This document shows positions 47,533 to 61,100 of a stretch of 64,000 nucleotides of DNA, one piece after another. The stretch spans positions 39,386,856 through 39,450,855 of the forward strand of contig OY997651.1 in the NCBI GenBank assembly GCA_963921795.1. Direction: 5' to 3'. Positions within the stretch are counted from its first letter, which is position 1; every line of letters begins with the position of its first letter. Made by a program: the position numbers and the translations under genes. Below the pieces are notes generated by a model. The model ran no database searches, was not told the DNA's origin, and was given only the letters and a program-made list of their open reading frames with translations. This DNA comes from Nannobrachium achirus (taxonomy: Eukaryota; Chordata; Actinopteri; Myctophiformes; Myctophidae).

Positions 47533-47639
47533 GGTCTTCCCTGTTGATTTACACCGTCAAATGCTGTTTGGAGGTCCAGCATGACCATGCAGTATAGTAG
47601 GCCTATATGCCACCTCAGTTTGGTGTAGCCTACTTACTT

Positions 47640-47817
47640 AAGGCCTCTCCATACTTCGACCGAAATGTTCGGTGAGTTGTGTTTTCCGACGTGCAAATTT
47701 CCGAACTCTCGTTCGGTCCAATGCTTTTCAGAAGAACCGAGGGATATAATTTTATGGTAGAAAAGGACCTTTTGACCGAAAACGGCGGTTTCGGTCAAAG
47801 TATGGATAGGCCTTTAA
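47640..47817. mobile_element. short inverted-repeat element
   Basis: AAGGCCTCTCCATACTTCGA against TCAAAGTATGGATAGGCCTT. The next bases inward, CCGAAA/TTTCGG, also pair. Confidence 0.7.
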
Positions 47818-47819
47818 TC

Positions 47820-48954
47820 CTCTGTGTTCCATGTGGAACATAAGGCTGTGTATTTTCGTGCGTTATTTGTCTATGGGACCCTGCAACAGGTCAACTACTG
47901 TCTCGCGATGGTAACCGGTCTTCTCGCCAAAAATCCAACTCGCCAAATTGTCCACACTCATTGGGCAGGCTTGTCAATGCTCCTGGATTTGCCAGTATGA
48001 TTGGCAATTACATCTACTATGTTAAATATTTTCTGGGGGAGGACCCCCAGATGAGAAGTCATTATTAAGGATGTCTTACTTTGCTTCAGTCATCAAATCA
48101 TCAAAACACCTATTCCTGGCAATAGCAGGTGTAGGCGATAGCCAATCAAATTAGTAATTCAGTATCAGTATTAAAGTAAACTTGTAATGACGGCAGGAAC
48201 GCCAACTTTGAGATTTTTATCTCCGACCCTGAATACTAGCCACACCGTTATTGTTAAATTAATATTACATTTGTATTTATATAGTTATCGTAGTTTTCAT
48301 TTTACAACCAGGCTTTCTGTCATAGTAGCAAATGCAGGCCTATATCTTTGGAAAGCTTTGGTTTCTGTTTTGTGCTCACTGCTCATATGATATTTGCTGG
48401 AAAAAAATAAATGTGTTCACTTTTTCAATTAGTAATTCCCCCTGGCTGTTTTTGTTTTGATGTGGGCCTATTGATAACTTGTCATTTGTGTTTGTGTGGT
48501 TCTGTATACTGTAGGCCTACTGTATTGTATTGTCTTATATGAATAAAGATTTCAGTAAAATATAATATAACTAGACCAGGTCAACCTGGTTGTGCCAGAC
48601 CCCCTGTCTGTCATCATCATTTATGACATCATGCCTTTTGTAGGCATGTCATCATCATGTCATCATCATATATACCCTTTATATAGAAAACCCGGACCGA
48701 CATTTGCTTATGTAGGCCTACCCATTTCATGGGTCTGGCAATAATAATAAAATAATATATAGCCTATATATTTGGGTCTAAAGCCCGCGCCTGCCTACTG
48801 TATCCGGTCGTTACTTTCAACAAATAAAACGCACAAAGATACTATTTCCGTATCCGCTCTAGACCGGATATGCAAGAAATAGAGTGAATTGATCCCAGTC
48901 ATCTCCTTTCATAGAAAAAAGAAGAAAAAAAAGAAAAGAAAAAGAAACTACACT
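47820..48954. other. AT-rich upstream region of rce1
   Basis: No gene seen. At 48576-48750 ACCAGGTCAACCTGGTTGTG and a TGCCAGACCC / GGGTCTGGCA pair suggest another small inverted-repeat element. Confidence 0.4.
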
Positions 48955-49176
48955 TGTGCGTGACGTCGTCAGAAAACAGCGCCGGAAGAAGCTAACAGCA
49001 CGCTAGGTTGCTACATCCAGATAGCTTACAATGTTTTGAAAAGGAGAGAATCGATTTGTGTCTCTCGCCGTGTGCTCTAAATTAAATGTTTGAAGGGGCT
49101 GTCCTCCTCCTGGTGTCCAGACGTTCGTGCTCTTGGTCTGCGCTGCTGATCGCCGCCTCGTCTCCTCCTCGCCGCC
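48955..49176 (+). promoter_or_regulatory. rce1: rce1 proximal promoter and 5'UTR (candidate)
   Basis: A CRE-like TGACGTCG (48961-48968) and an ETS-type CCGGAAG (48982-48988) lie about 190-215 nt upstream of the ATG. This is a common TATA-less housekeeping promoter layout. The start codon context GCCGCCATGG (49171-49180) is an optimal Kozak site and decides the start. Transcription start is not mapped. Confidence 0.5.
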
Positions 49177-49349
49177 ATGGTGGAGGATGATGATGTTGCC
49201 CTCCTCCTCAGCCGGCCAGAGGAGGAGAGCCCCGGCCACGGAGAGCTGGTGCCCCCGGACGGCTTGTGCTGGATATCGGTGGTGTCCTGCCTGCTGCTCG
49301 CCTGCTCCTACGTGGGGAGCCTGTACGTGTGGAAGAGCGACCTGCCCAG
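49177..49349 (+). CDS. rce1: rce1 exon 1 (coding part)
   Basis: 173 nt: residues 1-57 plus AG of Arg58. It starts at the strong Kozak ATG and ends [15 protein letters not shown], matching human [16 protein letters not shown]. The donor is GTAAAG. It carries the acidic N-terminus and the first membrane span. Confidence 0.95.
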
Positions 49350-52092
49350 GTAAAGTCTGGCAAATAAATAACATTACAATATTATAAATGTTATGTTATA
49401 CACCTAGACATCAGGGGCAGCATAAGCATTATATAATGATGTAATATTATGGTGTACAACCACCTATTATTTATTTTTCCCTTTTATTTTATTTGTAATT
49501 CTTTATTCATTTATGCCATTTACTCTCATCTTGCACTTTGTAAAAGCCCTGGATGAAACTGATAAATGTCAAAATTGTAAATGATTATACAGTTTGATAA
49601 CATGATAAACATGCAGTGGCAACCCCTTGAACAAAATCTAGTTTAACACCCACTTCTTTACACCTGTTAAAAATAATGTTGATTCTCATTCTTGAACAAA
49701 CAATATACATTGTCAATGTAGTACACAAATGGCTTCATAATTGACGTCCCTAACACCAGGGGTGAGGGGTCTTCAACGTTTTTCAGTCCAAGGACCCCTT
49801 AGCTGAGATGAGAGAGAGATGAAGCAAGGACCCCAATTGTAAACAAGTCATTGTGCTTTCTTGGGTTTAAATCCTATTAGTCCTTGTATCTGAACTGAAC
49901 TGTACTGTTCTGTCCTGTCCTGTACTTTTTCTATGCAAACTGCTAATAAAGTATTACATAAATCCCCAAAAAAGGGAACCCTACTACATGTTGTATGAAA
50001 TTGTGTTGCAGATTAAAAATGTAATAGATTTCATTTTCGTTGGTTTCATGTCAATGTGTATTTTCAAACTAACAGGAGAAGGGCGCGCAGCCCCGCACCA
50101 AAATTGGTGAGGTGCTGCTGAATCCTTTTGATCCAGGCTATGATAATGAGGGCTATAATTATGATATACACACTATAATTAGCTCCATTTCTCTCTGACT
50201 TTCCCCCTGTTTATCTCTTTCACAAGGGATCACCCAACAGTAATAAAGAGACGCTTCACAAGTGTCCTGATTGTATCGGCGCTGTCACCCATCTTCGTTT
50301 GGACATGGAGAGAGGTCACCGGTGTGCGGGTGAGTGTCTGGTTCAATCACAGTGGATCATCTCGCCCACAACAAATGGTTTAGGTATTAGACTTTAGGTA
50401 GGTATGCGAGTTTTTAGTTGGGTTTAAACTAGAAATGGTATTATTCTGAAACTTAGTTTTTAGGTAGTTGTACTGTATGTTCTCTCTGTTTTTGTCATGT
50501 TGTGGCTCTGGTGTTTTTTGGGTCTACGGATGGAAATGAGCTTATACTGTAGCTAAATCCAGCATATTTACATGATATCATTTTTACCGATTGAAATGTT
50601 CATTAATTTAATGTGCACTGTCCCGCCGGGAAATGAAACTAAAGTAAAAAGTATGTGTGTTCCAACAACACTGGACGTCCTTCACTGGTCAGATAATTGT
50701 CATAAAACCACAGATCAATTGGTCTGATCAAGAGACAATGGTCTATGTTGAGTACAATGAGTTCTTTGTAGGACAGGGAGTAAATAGTGCTCATGTTGTG
50801 TCTGCTCTCCTTGCTCTGCTGCTGCCAGGACAGGAGACGCCATCACTGTGGGTCTCAAACATTTTCTCCCAAAATGTATTCACTCTAGCTGCTCAAAAAT
50901 AGCAGATCTACAAGCTCACAATGCGGTGTGGCATCACACAATTCAATGTGTCAATGTGTTGTGAGCTTGTAGATTTTTGAATGATTTTTTGTCCCCCGGC
51001 CTGAAGCACACTTTAAAAAAGTACATCGCCCCAAAAATCCTTCCCCAGCCCCTATCATTTACACCCCCTGTGATAACTTGTCTTGAATACATGGAATTAC
51101 TATAATTAAGTAAAGGCCAACAACAGCAGCTTAACAATAGCAAAAATATATATGTATAAACTCCATAACAATGCTCACTGTGTAATTAACACTTCCAAAT
51201 ATATTGCATACAGTAAATATGTCGCACCGCGATGCATTGTGAGCTTGTAGATCTGCTATTTCCGCTATTTCTTGAAAATGTTTGAAAATGGAAATGATAT
51301 AAGGCAATTATGTAACAAGTAATAATCATCTGTGACAGACAGGCCTATCAGGCGCTCAGGCCTGTGCGTCATGCTATACAAATTCAAATTCACCCCGCAA
51401 CCAAGCCATCACGGGGTGAGTATAAATGATAGAAGAGAGAAAAAAAAATCTTTTCAGGTGAAGTAATCCTTTTAGAACCAGTGCTCTATCACATGAGGAT
51501 TTTATCTGCTGATCTGTGTCTTCATGTGCTGTTGGAGCACACATGTTTGTATTGCACTGCAGTTCTGGTATGATTTAGGGTTGAGATCCTTTAGTGTAGG
51601 ATCTTAACCATTTTGGTTCCTTAGCAATTCCCTTTAACCCATTTAGGCCTAGAATTATTTTATGCTTTAACCATTGAAAAGTAGCAGATATACAAGTTCA
51701 CAGCGTGGCACTTAAAGTTTTCAAAACTAATGTCTTTCTATATTTAGGTTATGTGTCATATCTGCCTTGTGCAACTTCAAAGCCTATAAGCCAAATAGAA
51801 ATGTAATTGTCAATGACAAAAACACAATTAAATCATTAATCGCAATTATTTGAGTGACAATTATTCATAATCGTGACAGCCCTATGTGTGTGTCCTCTGT
51901 ATTAGGCCAGCCCCTCGTTGTGGGAACTGATGGGGATCCGTTTGGAGGGCCTCATCCCTGCCATCGTGCTTCCCCTGCTGCTCACCATGGTAACGCACAC
52001 ACACATCAACACCATCATCATAATGAATATGACAGACATGATGAAATAGCGGCTGCACTGAAAAGATATTAACGATAGCTTGTGACTGTATG

Positions 52093-52152
<60 letters not shown>

Positions 52153-55100
52153 GGATTTGTTGTTGGGACTTTTATGCCTTTATTGATAGGACAGTAGACT
52201 GACAGGAAATGGGGGGAGAGATGGGGAGTGACACGTGGCAAAGGTCGTCCGGATCGGAAATCGAACCGCGCCGCCGCCGGGCATCCATGTCTATGTGGCA
52301 ATACCTAAGTGGTATGCGCCTGGACCAGTAGGCGCCCCATTGTGACTGTATAATAATTTCATTGTATCCTTTTGTAACAGTTTATTTTTCGCTAAAAAAT
52401 TACATTTTGTAGATACACAATATCTTTAATCTTTTTAAATTAAATAAATATAGACAACATAGATTAGATACCTATACTGTACATATGTACACACATACAT
52501 GGTTAACTGATCTAGGGCTGTCCTCGACTCAGGATTTATGTAGTTGAAGTCAAGTCAGGAGTTTAACAAGTAGTTAACGACAACAACAAGCAGAAGAAAA
52601 GCGCAGAAGTATTTCCTATCAAAAACTGGATTTCAAAACGAGCCTCCCATAATATGATCAAGTCAACTGTCAAGTCAAGTCAACTGGTTTTATTTTCAAG
52701 TCTACTTACAGGAAGTAGATTCTACTAAATTAGACGTACACAACACACCAGTATAATTTGCGTCGACTGCAGGGACTTTTTCTGAAGATTAGACTCGGCG
52801 ACTTTTAGGGGACAGCCCTAATGACATCACATTTGTACTAGGGTTTGAACGGTATGAGATTTTTAACACCGAAAATATAGTCTGTGTCAACACCGCGGTT
52901 ATCGGTAACACCGTTTCAACCACCATTGCGTGTCATGTCGTCTTGTGAGCACTCAGTAGCAGTCAATGCTACCTCAAGCTACAACAACAACAACCATCCG
53001 ACCATATTAAAAATTCAGCTTTGTAAAAAAGCAACAACACTGTTAGTGTTACAACAGCCCGCGTTTTCTTGTTTGGCTAATCGTTGTTTATCTGCCTTCT
53101 GCACACTGTGACATTATAAAGCCACAGCTAGTCTCCTGGAACGTGCCCTGCGAGTGGGGACGAGACATCATGCAGTCTGATGGGCTGTGCCTCGCCCTGT
53201 GGATGATCCGTTGATTCTGGATCTGTTCTCGACACTCCCACGCAAGGAACAGCTCCCGATTGAGAACCGAATCCCATCGTTCATTTAAAAGAGCTGTTCA
53301 AAAGAGCGGAATCGTTGGCGAACGTCACATCTCTACTGCGCTCCTCGGATGCGTTTTCTTTTTATCGGTGTGCAAGTTAAGTACTTGGTGTTGTGCTCGC
53401 TCAACACCGGTAACACAGAGTACCGTTGCAACCCTAATTTGTACAAATACACACCCCGCGCAGTACACAACACAAGCCTTGGACACAAGGACTCTATCAC
53501 GTAGCACTGCTGACAGAAGTACTTGAATGCAGTGAACAAACCACAACCGTCTTATTACAGACAGAACCTATAAGGCGAACATCGTCCAGATCAAATTAAA
53601 AGTAATCTGTCTTTCTGGGAATTCATCTCCACTGCCTTGTGGTTTCCTGGTTGTGTACTTATCAGCTTTGTCAGCTACAGTTTAGGAGAAAAGACTTATA
53701 ATCTTGTGCTATGATTATATTGTAGCAGAGTTCAGGTTCTGAACTGCTTACTGTCTCTGTCATTGAAGAGGATGTTTGTGTCTGGTTTCTCCTTTGTGGT
53801 GCTCCAGGTGCTGTTTCTGGGCCCTGTCATCCAGCTGGCCATGGACTGTCCCTGGAGTTTCATGGACGGAATACGCGTGGCCTTCGGTGAGGCAGACGAC
53901 ATGTCTGATCTCATTTCATGTTAACTAAACCAGTGGTTCTCAACCTTTTCAGGCAGCGACACGCAAAATAATCATATTTGAACTGGGGACCCCCCCCCCC
54001 CCCACCCTGACGAGCACTAAGAGTTGAGGCATTACATTTTGTATAACACGGCTCTATTGTGAAAAATAGCAGATCTACATGCTCACAATGCCTCGCAACA
54101 CGAGGTGTTGTGAGCATGTAGATCGGCTATTTTCACAATTTCTGGACAATGTTTAATTTGCCATTTTAGAGGTATTAAAAAGTCCTTAAATTGTCACTTT
54201 AGAAATGTGCATGTACCCTCTATATACACTCAAACCTTATATTGGATTGTTTACTGTTGAGTGAGAAAACAATGTTGCACATTAAGTTAATCATCTGGGG
54301 ACCCCAAAACATAATGTGGGCACCCGACCCACAGGTTGAGAACCACTGAACTAAACTGTTGTATGCGCATAAGACTGAGGTCATTTTTTTTATTAACTCT
54401 GGATTCTTGGGTGCAGCCCTCCAACATATGCTTGTCTGAACTCTGAACATGTTTGTACTGCACGCTTGAAGTGATATTGTACTTTGGTTGAATTTTGGGT
54501 TCTGTAGTTGTTACTTAGCCATGAAATAAGTCCATATTGTTGGTCATCTTAATTAGTTGCTCCTGAGTTCCATGAGGGAAAAGGCAACTCTTCAAGTTAA
54601 ACATTACCCACTGAAGTTGAAAGAAAATCCAGTCAGTAGTTTGTCAGGAATTGCTGAGACGTTACCAATGAAGAAAATGTCTGCAAATATTTCGCGTGTC
54701 GACCTGCTCATTTTTTCCTTCTTTTTCTTCTGGAGAGACTTTATTTTGTAAACATGTGTTTATTTAAACCGAACACTTGTTCAATCTGCAGGCTACTATA
54801 ACTAACGAGGTCTACTGTACGTTTGGCAAATTAGGAAGAGAAGAATGGTGTCAGACTCGGCTCTCCTTCCCAATGCCAACAACACATTCAATAATATGTA
54901 GCTACTGTATATGGCCTGGATATAAACATTTATAAAACATCTTACGGAGTGTTCCAGTTACCTCAGTGAATACAAGAATGTATATTTATATAGAAGAGTT
55001 CATGTATATGTATATATACACTGTACAACCCAAAGTTCTACTAAAGTTCAACATTGGTTTTAACCCATTTAGGCCTAGAATTATTGAATGCTTTAACCAG

Positions 55101-58100
55101 TGAAAAATAGCAGATATACAAGCTCACAGCGCGGCACCGAGTGCCGCGCTGCGAGCTTGTAGATCTGCTATTTTTTTTTAAGTCGTGAAAATGTGTGCAA
55201 ATCTTTGACTATATGTATTTTCAAAGCGAACGTTTGTAACTCAAATTTTGCTTCTGGGTGGTCCCTGGAACGAAATATTTTGAGATGGGGGTCCGTGGCC
55301 AAATAAATATCATTTTGGGGGTCCTTCACATGAAAAAGTATGAGAACCACTGACATAGTAGTCTCTCAAGAACAGACTAAGTGAGCTCCATTTAAGTGAA
55401 AAGGACCTTTTCTTTGATGATGGCTGGCCAGATTGCTGACATAGAAACATAGGTTTTTCAATAAATCTTAGGCGGATTCAAAAGATACTTATAGAATCGG
55501 GTCAAAATTCTAATTTTCACGATTTTTCAAAAATAGCAGATCTACAAGCTCGCAGCGCGGCACTCGGTGCCGTGCTGTGAGCTTGTATATCTGCTATTTT
55601 TCAATAGTTTAAGCATAAAATAATGATACACAAAATGTGTACCCGTTCTGAATGGGTTAATAGTGCTGTGAGCAGAGCTTGCAAGGTATCATCTGTGCTA
55701 CACGATGTCCCAGAACAATTTGCTGAGTGCTGTCAAAGGTAGCCTGAAATAGAGCTTAGTGTGTTAATATGGATGGCACTGCAAATCTGGCCATATCGTA
55801 TCACACTGATGTACATTCATCTGAACCACAAGTAAAGCCTGTACAGGTGGCTGGCCTTGTCCTCCCTTACACCCGGAGAGGAGAGGAGTGGAGTGAAGCA
55901 GTGAACAGTGTTTTCTAGTGTCACGCCAGTGAGAGCAACCTCCCCTTTTCACACCTTCCCACACTCCTCGAGTCTCGCGGGAGACTCCCTATTTTTAACC
56001 CTTTCTCCCGCTGTGCTCCTGATTAGTAATTTCTCACATTAATCTCCCAATTTTAATGCGCAATGCATGCGCAGACAATCCTGCCTGGCATTTGTCGCTC
56101 GTCATCGTGCCGCTGAAAATTGCAAATGGATTACGGTTCCTCGGTCTCTTGGATGCAATACCTTCCTCTTTCTAACTCTTAATTCATGTTCTTAACCCAT
56201 TAAGACCTGAAGCCGATTCTACAAATGCCTTCTAAATCTCGTTTTCTTTTTTCTTTTTTTCCCCTTTTTTTTCAGAAACATATTTTTCTGTATCAGTGAT
56301 TCAATGGTTCTCAAACGTTTTAATGTCAAGGACCGCCACAATGTTGTATTTGGGTGTGGAGTGTGGACCCCCATCTCAAAATATTTTGTTACAGGGACCC
56401 CCAGAAGAAAATATTAGTTATTCTTTTCAATAGCAGATGTACAGCCTGTGTGTCACTTTGTGCCGCACTGTGATCTTGTAGTATTCTAGAGATATGAGGG
56501 CAGGGCATTTAGAAATACCCCAGAAAACTCTCTTTTTGGACTTGCAGGAAAGAAGGAATGTCACTTCAGTCAACCTCCTTCAATCCCCTGGTGTTTGTCT
56601 TGCAGACCCGTGGTTCTGGATGCTGTGTGTCAGTGACATGCGCTGGCTCAGGAACCAGGTGGTGGCTCCGCTGACAGAGGAGCTGGTGTTCAGGGCCTGC
56701 ATGCTGCCCATGCTGGTGCCTTGTACCAGCCCCTCCACCGCCATATTCACCTGCCCGCTCTTCTTCGGAGTCGGTGAGTGTCCCGCAGCTTTCACCTGTG
56801 ATGAGCTAAACCAGTGGTTTTCAACCCTTTTTATATCAAGGTCCATTATTTATTCTGCATTTTAGCCACCGACCACCATTTGATGATATTTAGCCTCTCA
56901 AAACCCAACACCTTTGTTGTTGTTGGATAAGATTTTGTCCACAATTCCATGCTGTATTGATGTTGGTACCTTTGATAGGAGAAATAACAATTCTTCTACA
57001 GTACATTCTCTAATTGTGTGGATTTTTTTTTTTTTTTTTTTTTTTACTTACTTTACTTTATTTTGTCAAATGCACAATCATTCACAGGGTCAACAATTTA
57101 CAACCTTCATCACATTATAGTCCATATCACGTGTGGACTTCTTCTAAATTAAGTAATGCAGATGTTTAACAATAATTGAACTCTTGAGAGCATAAAAGGA
57201 AACCAAATGGTAGTAAAAATAATAAACAATAATAAAGTGTCTGCCAGAAGTTGTTTAGTTTTAGAAATTGGCCTCTAATTGCTTTTTTAGAAGAGGGTGA
57301 ACACAAACAAATAATAATAAAATAATCTGGGTGGATGGCACGATAAACCAAATTGGACTGAAACTGTTTATTGAAATGATGCAAGCAATTGGCTAGTAAG
57401 TATCCTCGGGAACCAACGGTTCCTGAGCCATGTGGCCCTTAGATCAGGAGCTTCTCCCCTGTTTCTGTAGCATGCAGTGGCATGATGTACAAGTACTATA
57501 CAGCCCTGGCTGGTCATGACACTTGGATGGCGCAGGGACTTGCCCCCAATCCAACCCTTGGATGCAGAGTGCTTAGCGAGGTCTCTCTAACGCTCTTCAC
57601 CACAGCTACGGAGTGCCAAGCAAGGAGGCATCGGGTCCCATCATGTTTATTATAGTCTTTGGTATGACGCAGCTGGGGATTGAATCCAGACCTTCCGATC
57701 TCAGGGGGGACACTCTTAACCACAAGGTCACTGAGCTACTTGTAGTGGCAGTTGACTTTTTGCAGGATGTTGACTTTTGTAGTTTTCCACTAAGTGGGCC
57801 AGAGTAATCAGTAGCTGAGGCAGGTGTTACAAATGTATTCCAGAGAGTTCTCATAACAAAATGAGTTCCCATGAGAATGCTGTTTAACTGGAGTTTAATA
57901 TACAATGTCAAAGGTTTAATCAAGCATGATCCAACTTGAATTTAGATTCTATTCGTTGTGAAGCGATAGTCAAATGATGGAATTCATTGTGATGTGATGC
58001 TTATTTCACTCAAAAACGAAATGGTAATGCTAATTTTATGGCTGCACAAATACTGTACTTATGCTGTAACACATTTTCACACATAAAATACAAATCATTT

Positions 58101-61100
58101 ATTTCCAAATGTACATTGTCTCTATCTGAGGTTTTCATGCTAAAGAAATGTGCTCAGTGAATCCAAGTTGTAATTTAAAGGGAAGTGTAAGTGATATTTA
58201 TTCGATTTTGTTCAAATAAGTTAAATAGCTTATAGTTGTGATCCCCTCTTTAGTTTAAGTCATTGGTTCACACATACCGTAGGTTTCCCATATTTACTAT
58301 AGGATAGTACATTTATTAGTGTATATATGCATTTCTTTACTGGGATACTACACATTGTGTTAGTTAAATGAACACATGTACAGTATGTACACTGTATCCA
58401 GTTTTGCTGTTCAAGTAAATGGACTTTGGTGCTGATGTTCTGATGATGTATTTGCAGCCCATTTTCACCATGTCATTGAGCTCCTGCGCTTCAGACAAGG
58501 GACTGTGTCAGGAATCTTTCTCTCAGCTGGTAAGAATTTCTACATAAGTGATATTCAATACACTGTTAACTGTCAGGCTGTCTGAATAGTCCAAACAGCC
58601 ACATGCCTTCACAGAAGTGCCCTCTGACACTATTAGCAACACCACCCTTGCATCCAACAAAGCGTTATTCAGATCAACAGTCTCACTGGCTTTGAAATAT
58701 CATTGCTGAAATTGGTGCTGGTTTAGCATTTTCCTCGCAGAACACAGGCTCAGAACACATCATGGATTAGGGTTTATTTGAGGCTGTCGTTTCTGACCAC
58801 AGATAGAAATGAATTTCCTCCTCATAGGAGAGTATTGGCCCAGAAGAGTTTCTTACCTTTAAAAGCACTTATGTTTTCCCCAAAACATTGGCTCGAGGTG
58901 TTAGTTTTTCAAAAGTTGCAATATAAAAACAATTTGTCTCGACTTGTCCTACCCGACCTGAACTTTGAACTACCATTGAGATTGCGTCTCTCGCCATGTC
59001 TCGCAGAACTTCCGGGTCCCCGTTCACTTACATTGAAGAACTGAAGTAGCGTGAGATTCGAGATTTCAACGGGAGTTCAAAGTTGAGCTTTTTATAAACG
59101 ACAATGGCGCTGCTCTGGTGATGTTATTTATGTCTTGAATGGGTTACAGTATTTGGGGCTGACGTGTAGCAAAAAAATGGACTTTCGAGTGACAAAATTA
59201 ACGATTAACAATGATTAACATTGTGTGCACTCGCTTCTGTCTGAAGCCCTGTTCGGGTAGGACAAATCGAGCAAAAATTGAATATATTGCTTCTTTTGAA
59301 AAAATAACACCTGGACCATAAGTTTGGGGACCAAATAAGTACTTTTCAAGGTAAGATAGCCGTTTTGGGCCGAAATTCTCCTTTGACATTCACTTCTAAC
59401 CATTATTATGATTATCAGAGAAAAACGGGCCAGCCGGGTGCTCCCAGGAGATAAAAAAAAAAGTAAAACAAAGAAGACATCCGAGCACTTAAGAACGGTT
59501 AAGATCTTCATCAGGGCAAGAACAGTTCCTGCCCTGATGAAGACTGAAACATGTTGGCTGTTTTATAGAATACATTTTGTTTTAAACTTTAACCCCTCTC
59601 CTCCACATTCTTTGAGTGTTCGGATCTCCTTTTGTAGATTACCACCTAAATGGAAGAAAGGAGTTTATATTAATAACATATATTTCTTGTGTGCCCCAGT
59701 GTTCCAGTTCTCCTACACAGCAGTTTTTGGAGCCTACACAGCCTTCATCTTCATCAGAACAGGTGAGGGCTTTTGTGCAGCTTTTAGGAATCTTTTTGAA
59801 GTTGTCTATTTGTTGAGAGTGGGTAGAGTCTTCTTGAAGCTCTCTATGGCTCAAAGGAGGCTTTTACCTTTTTATGTTTTAAGACATACTGTAAGAGCAT
59901 ATGCACACTCACTGATTTCTGCATAAGTAGTTTAATGCATGCATGCTTTGGCCAGAGAACTTCTTAGTAGTAGATGCGTTTCTTCAAGTTAGTATTAATC
60001 TAAGCCTCAAACTGTGAGAAGTTTCTTTTCTCTTTTTTTGTGTTCACAATTAGTTTTTCTCCAAAACTACACTATGAGGAGGTTTTCAGTGATTCATCGC
60101 TTTTCATTACGATACATTTACTAATAGATGACACAGATTTTGGTTATGAAACACTTAGGTGTGGTGTTTGCAGTGGCGCAAGACCAATAATTCTTTATTT
60201 GTACGCTGGAGTAATCTCAGAAAGAAAGTAAAAACGTCCACAGCCCCGCTCTTTGGAATTATTGATGAGCTCTGCAGTTGCAATTTTATTTCGCAAGGCA
60301 GGTTATTACAGGTGCATATTAATATTCCCTAATGGATGCAGAGATCTTGTTTGTCACATCATCGTACGTGTTTGTGTAGTGAAATGTTGGCGTAGCAGAC
60401 TCTGGCAAACTGTGATAACAATATACAACACAAAACGAGGTATAATACAAATAAGGTAATATAATTTGTAATACAAGTAAGGTGCAAAGTAGTAAAGTGA
60501 TCAAAGTGTAGATGGTTTAAGTAAGCCTAATGAGCAAAGAAACTACATCATTACACAGACATTGGTGTAGTGATGATGACCATCGACTAGCATATTATTA
60601 TATATTTAATTTATAATTTGGAAATTGCCCTGTCCTTGAGTTACAGAGGTAGGATAAATATCTATTTGTTTATCCATATCTACAGTATAAATTATGAACA
60701 TGGCCTGAAAAGATTGAGAAGCCACTGAACTAGAGCTCTGGGACCTAGAGTAGAGTAAAAACAGTATAGCAATTGACTTCTGTAAGAAAGTCACAGAGAA
60801 CTGGTGGTCTAAAGGTCTAATTCTGGGTTTAGCTTGTGTGTGGCCTTGGACTGGTGTGCATGTGTGTAATCTGAGAAATGCATGTATTGACAACAATCTG
60901 GTATTCCATAGTAAATAATAATACAGTAATGGTATAAGGACAATAAAGGAAACAATCTTATATTGAGCCAGACCGCCGCAAAACACGATCAATGAGTGAG
61001 TCAATAAAGTAAACGGTATACTGGGTGCATGTAAAATGTAGGCAACTTCTCCCTGTTATATCAATTCTACCTGTGATTACATGCAGTAAAGTAAATAGCC

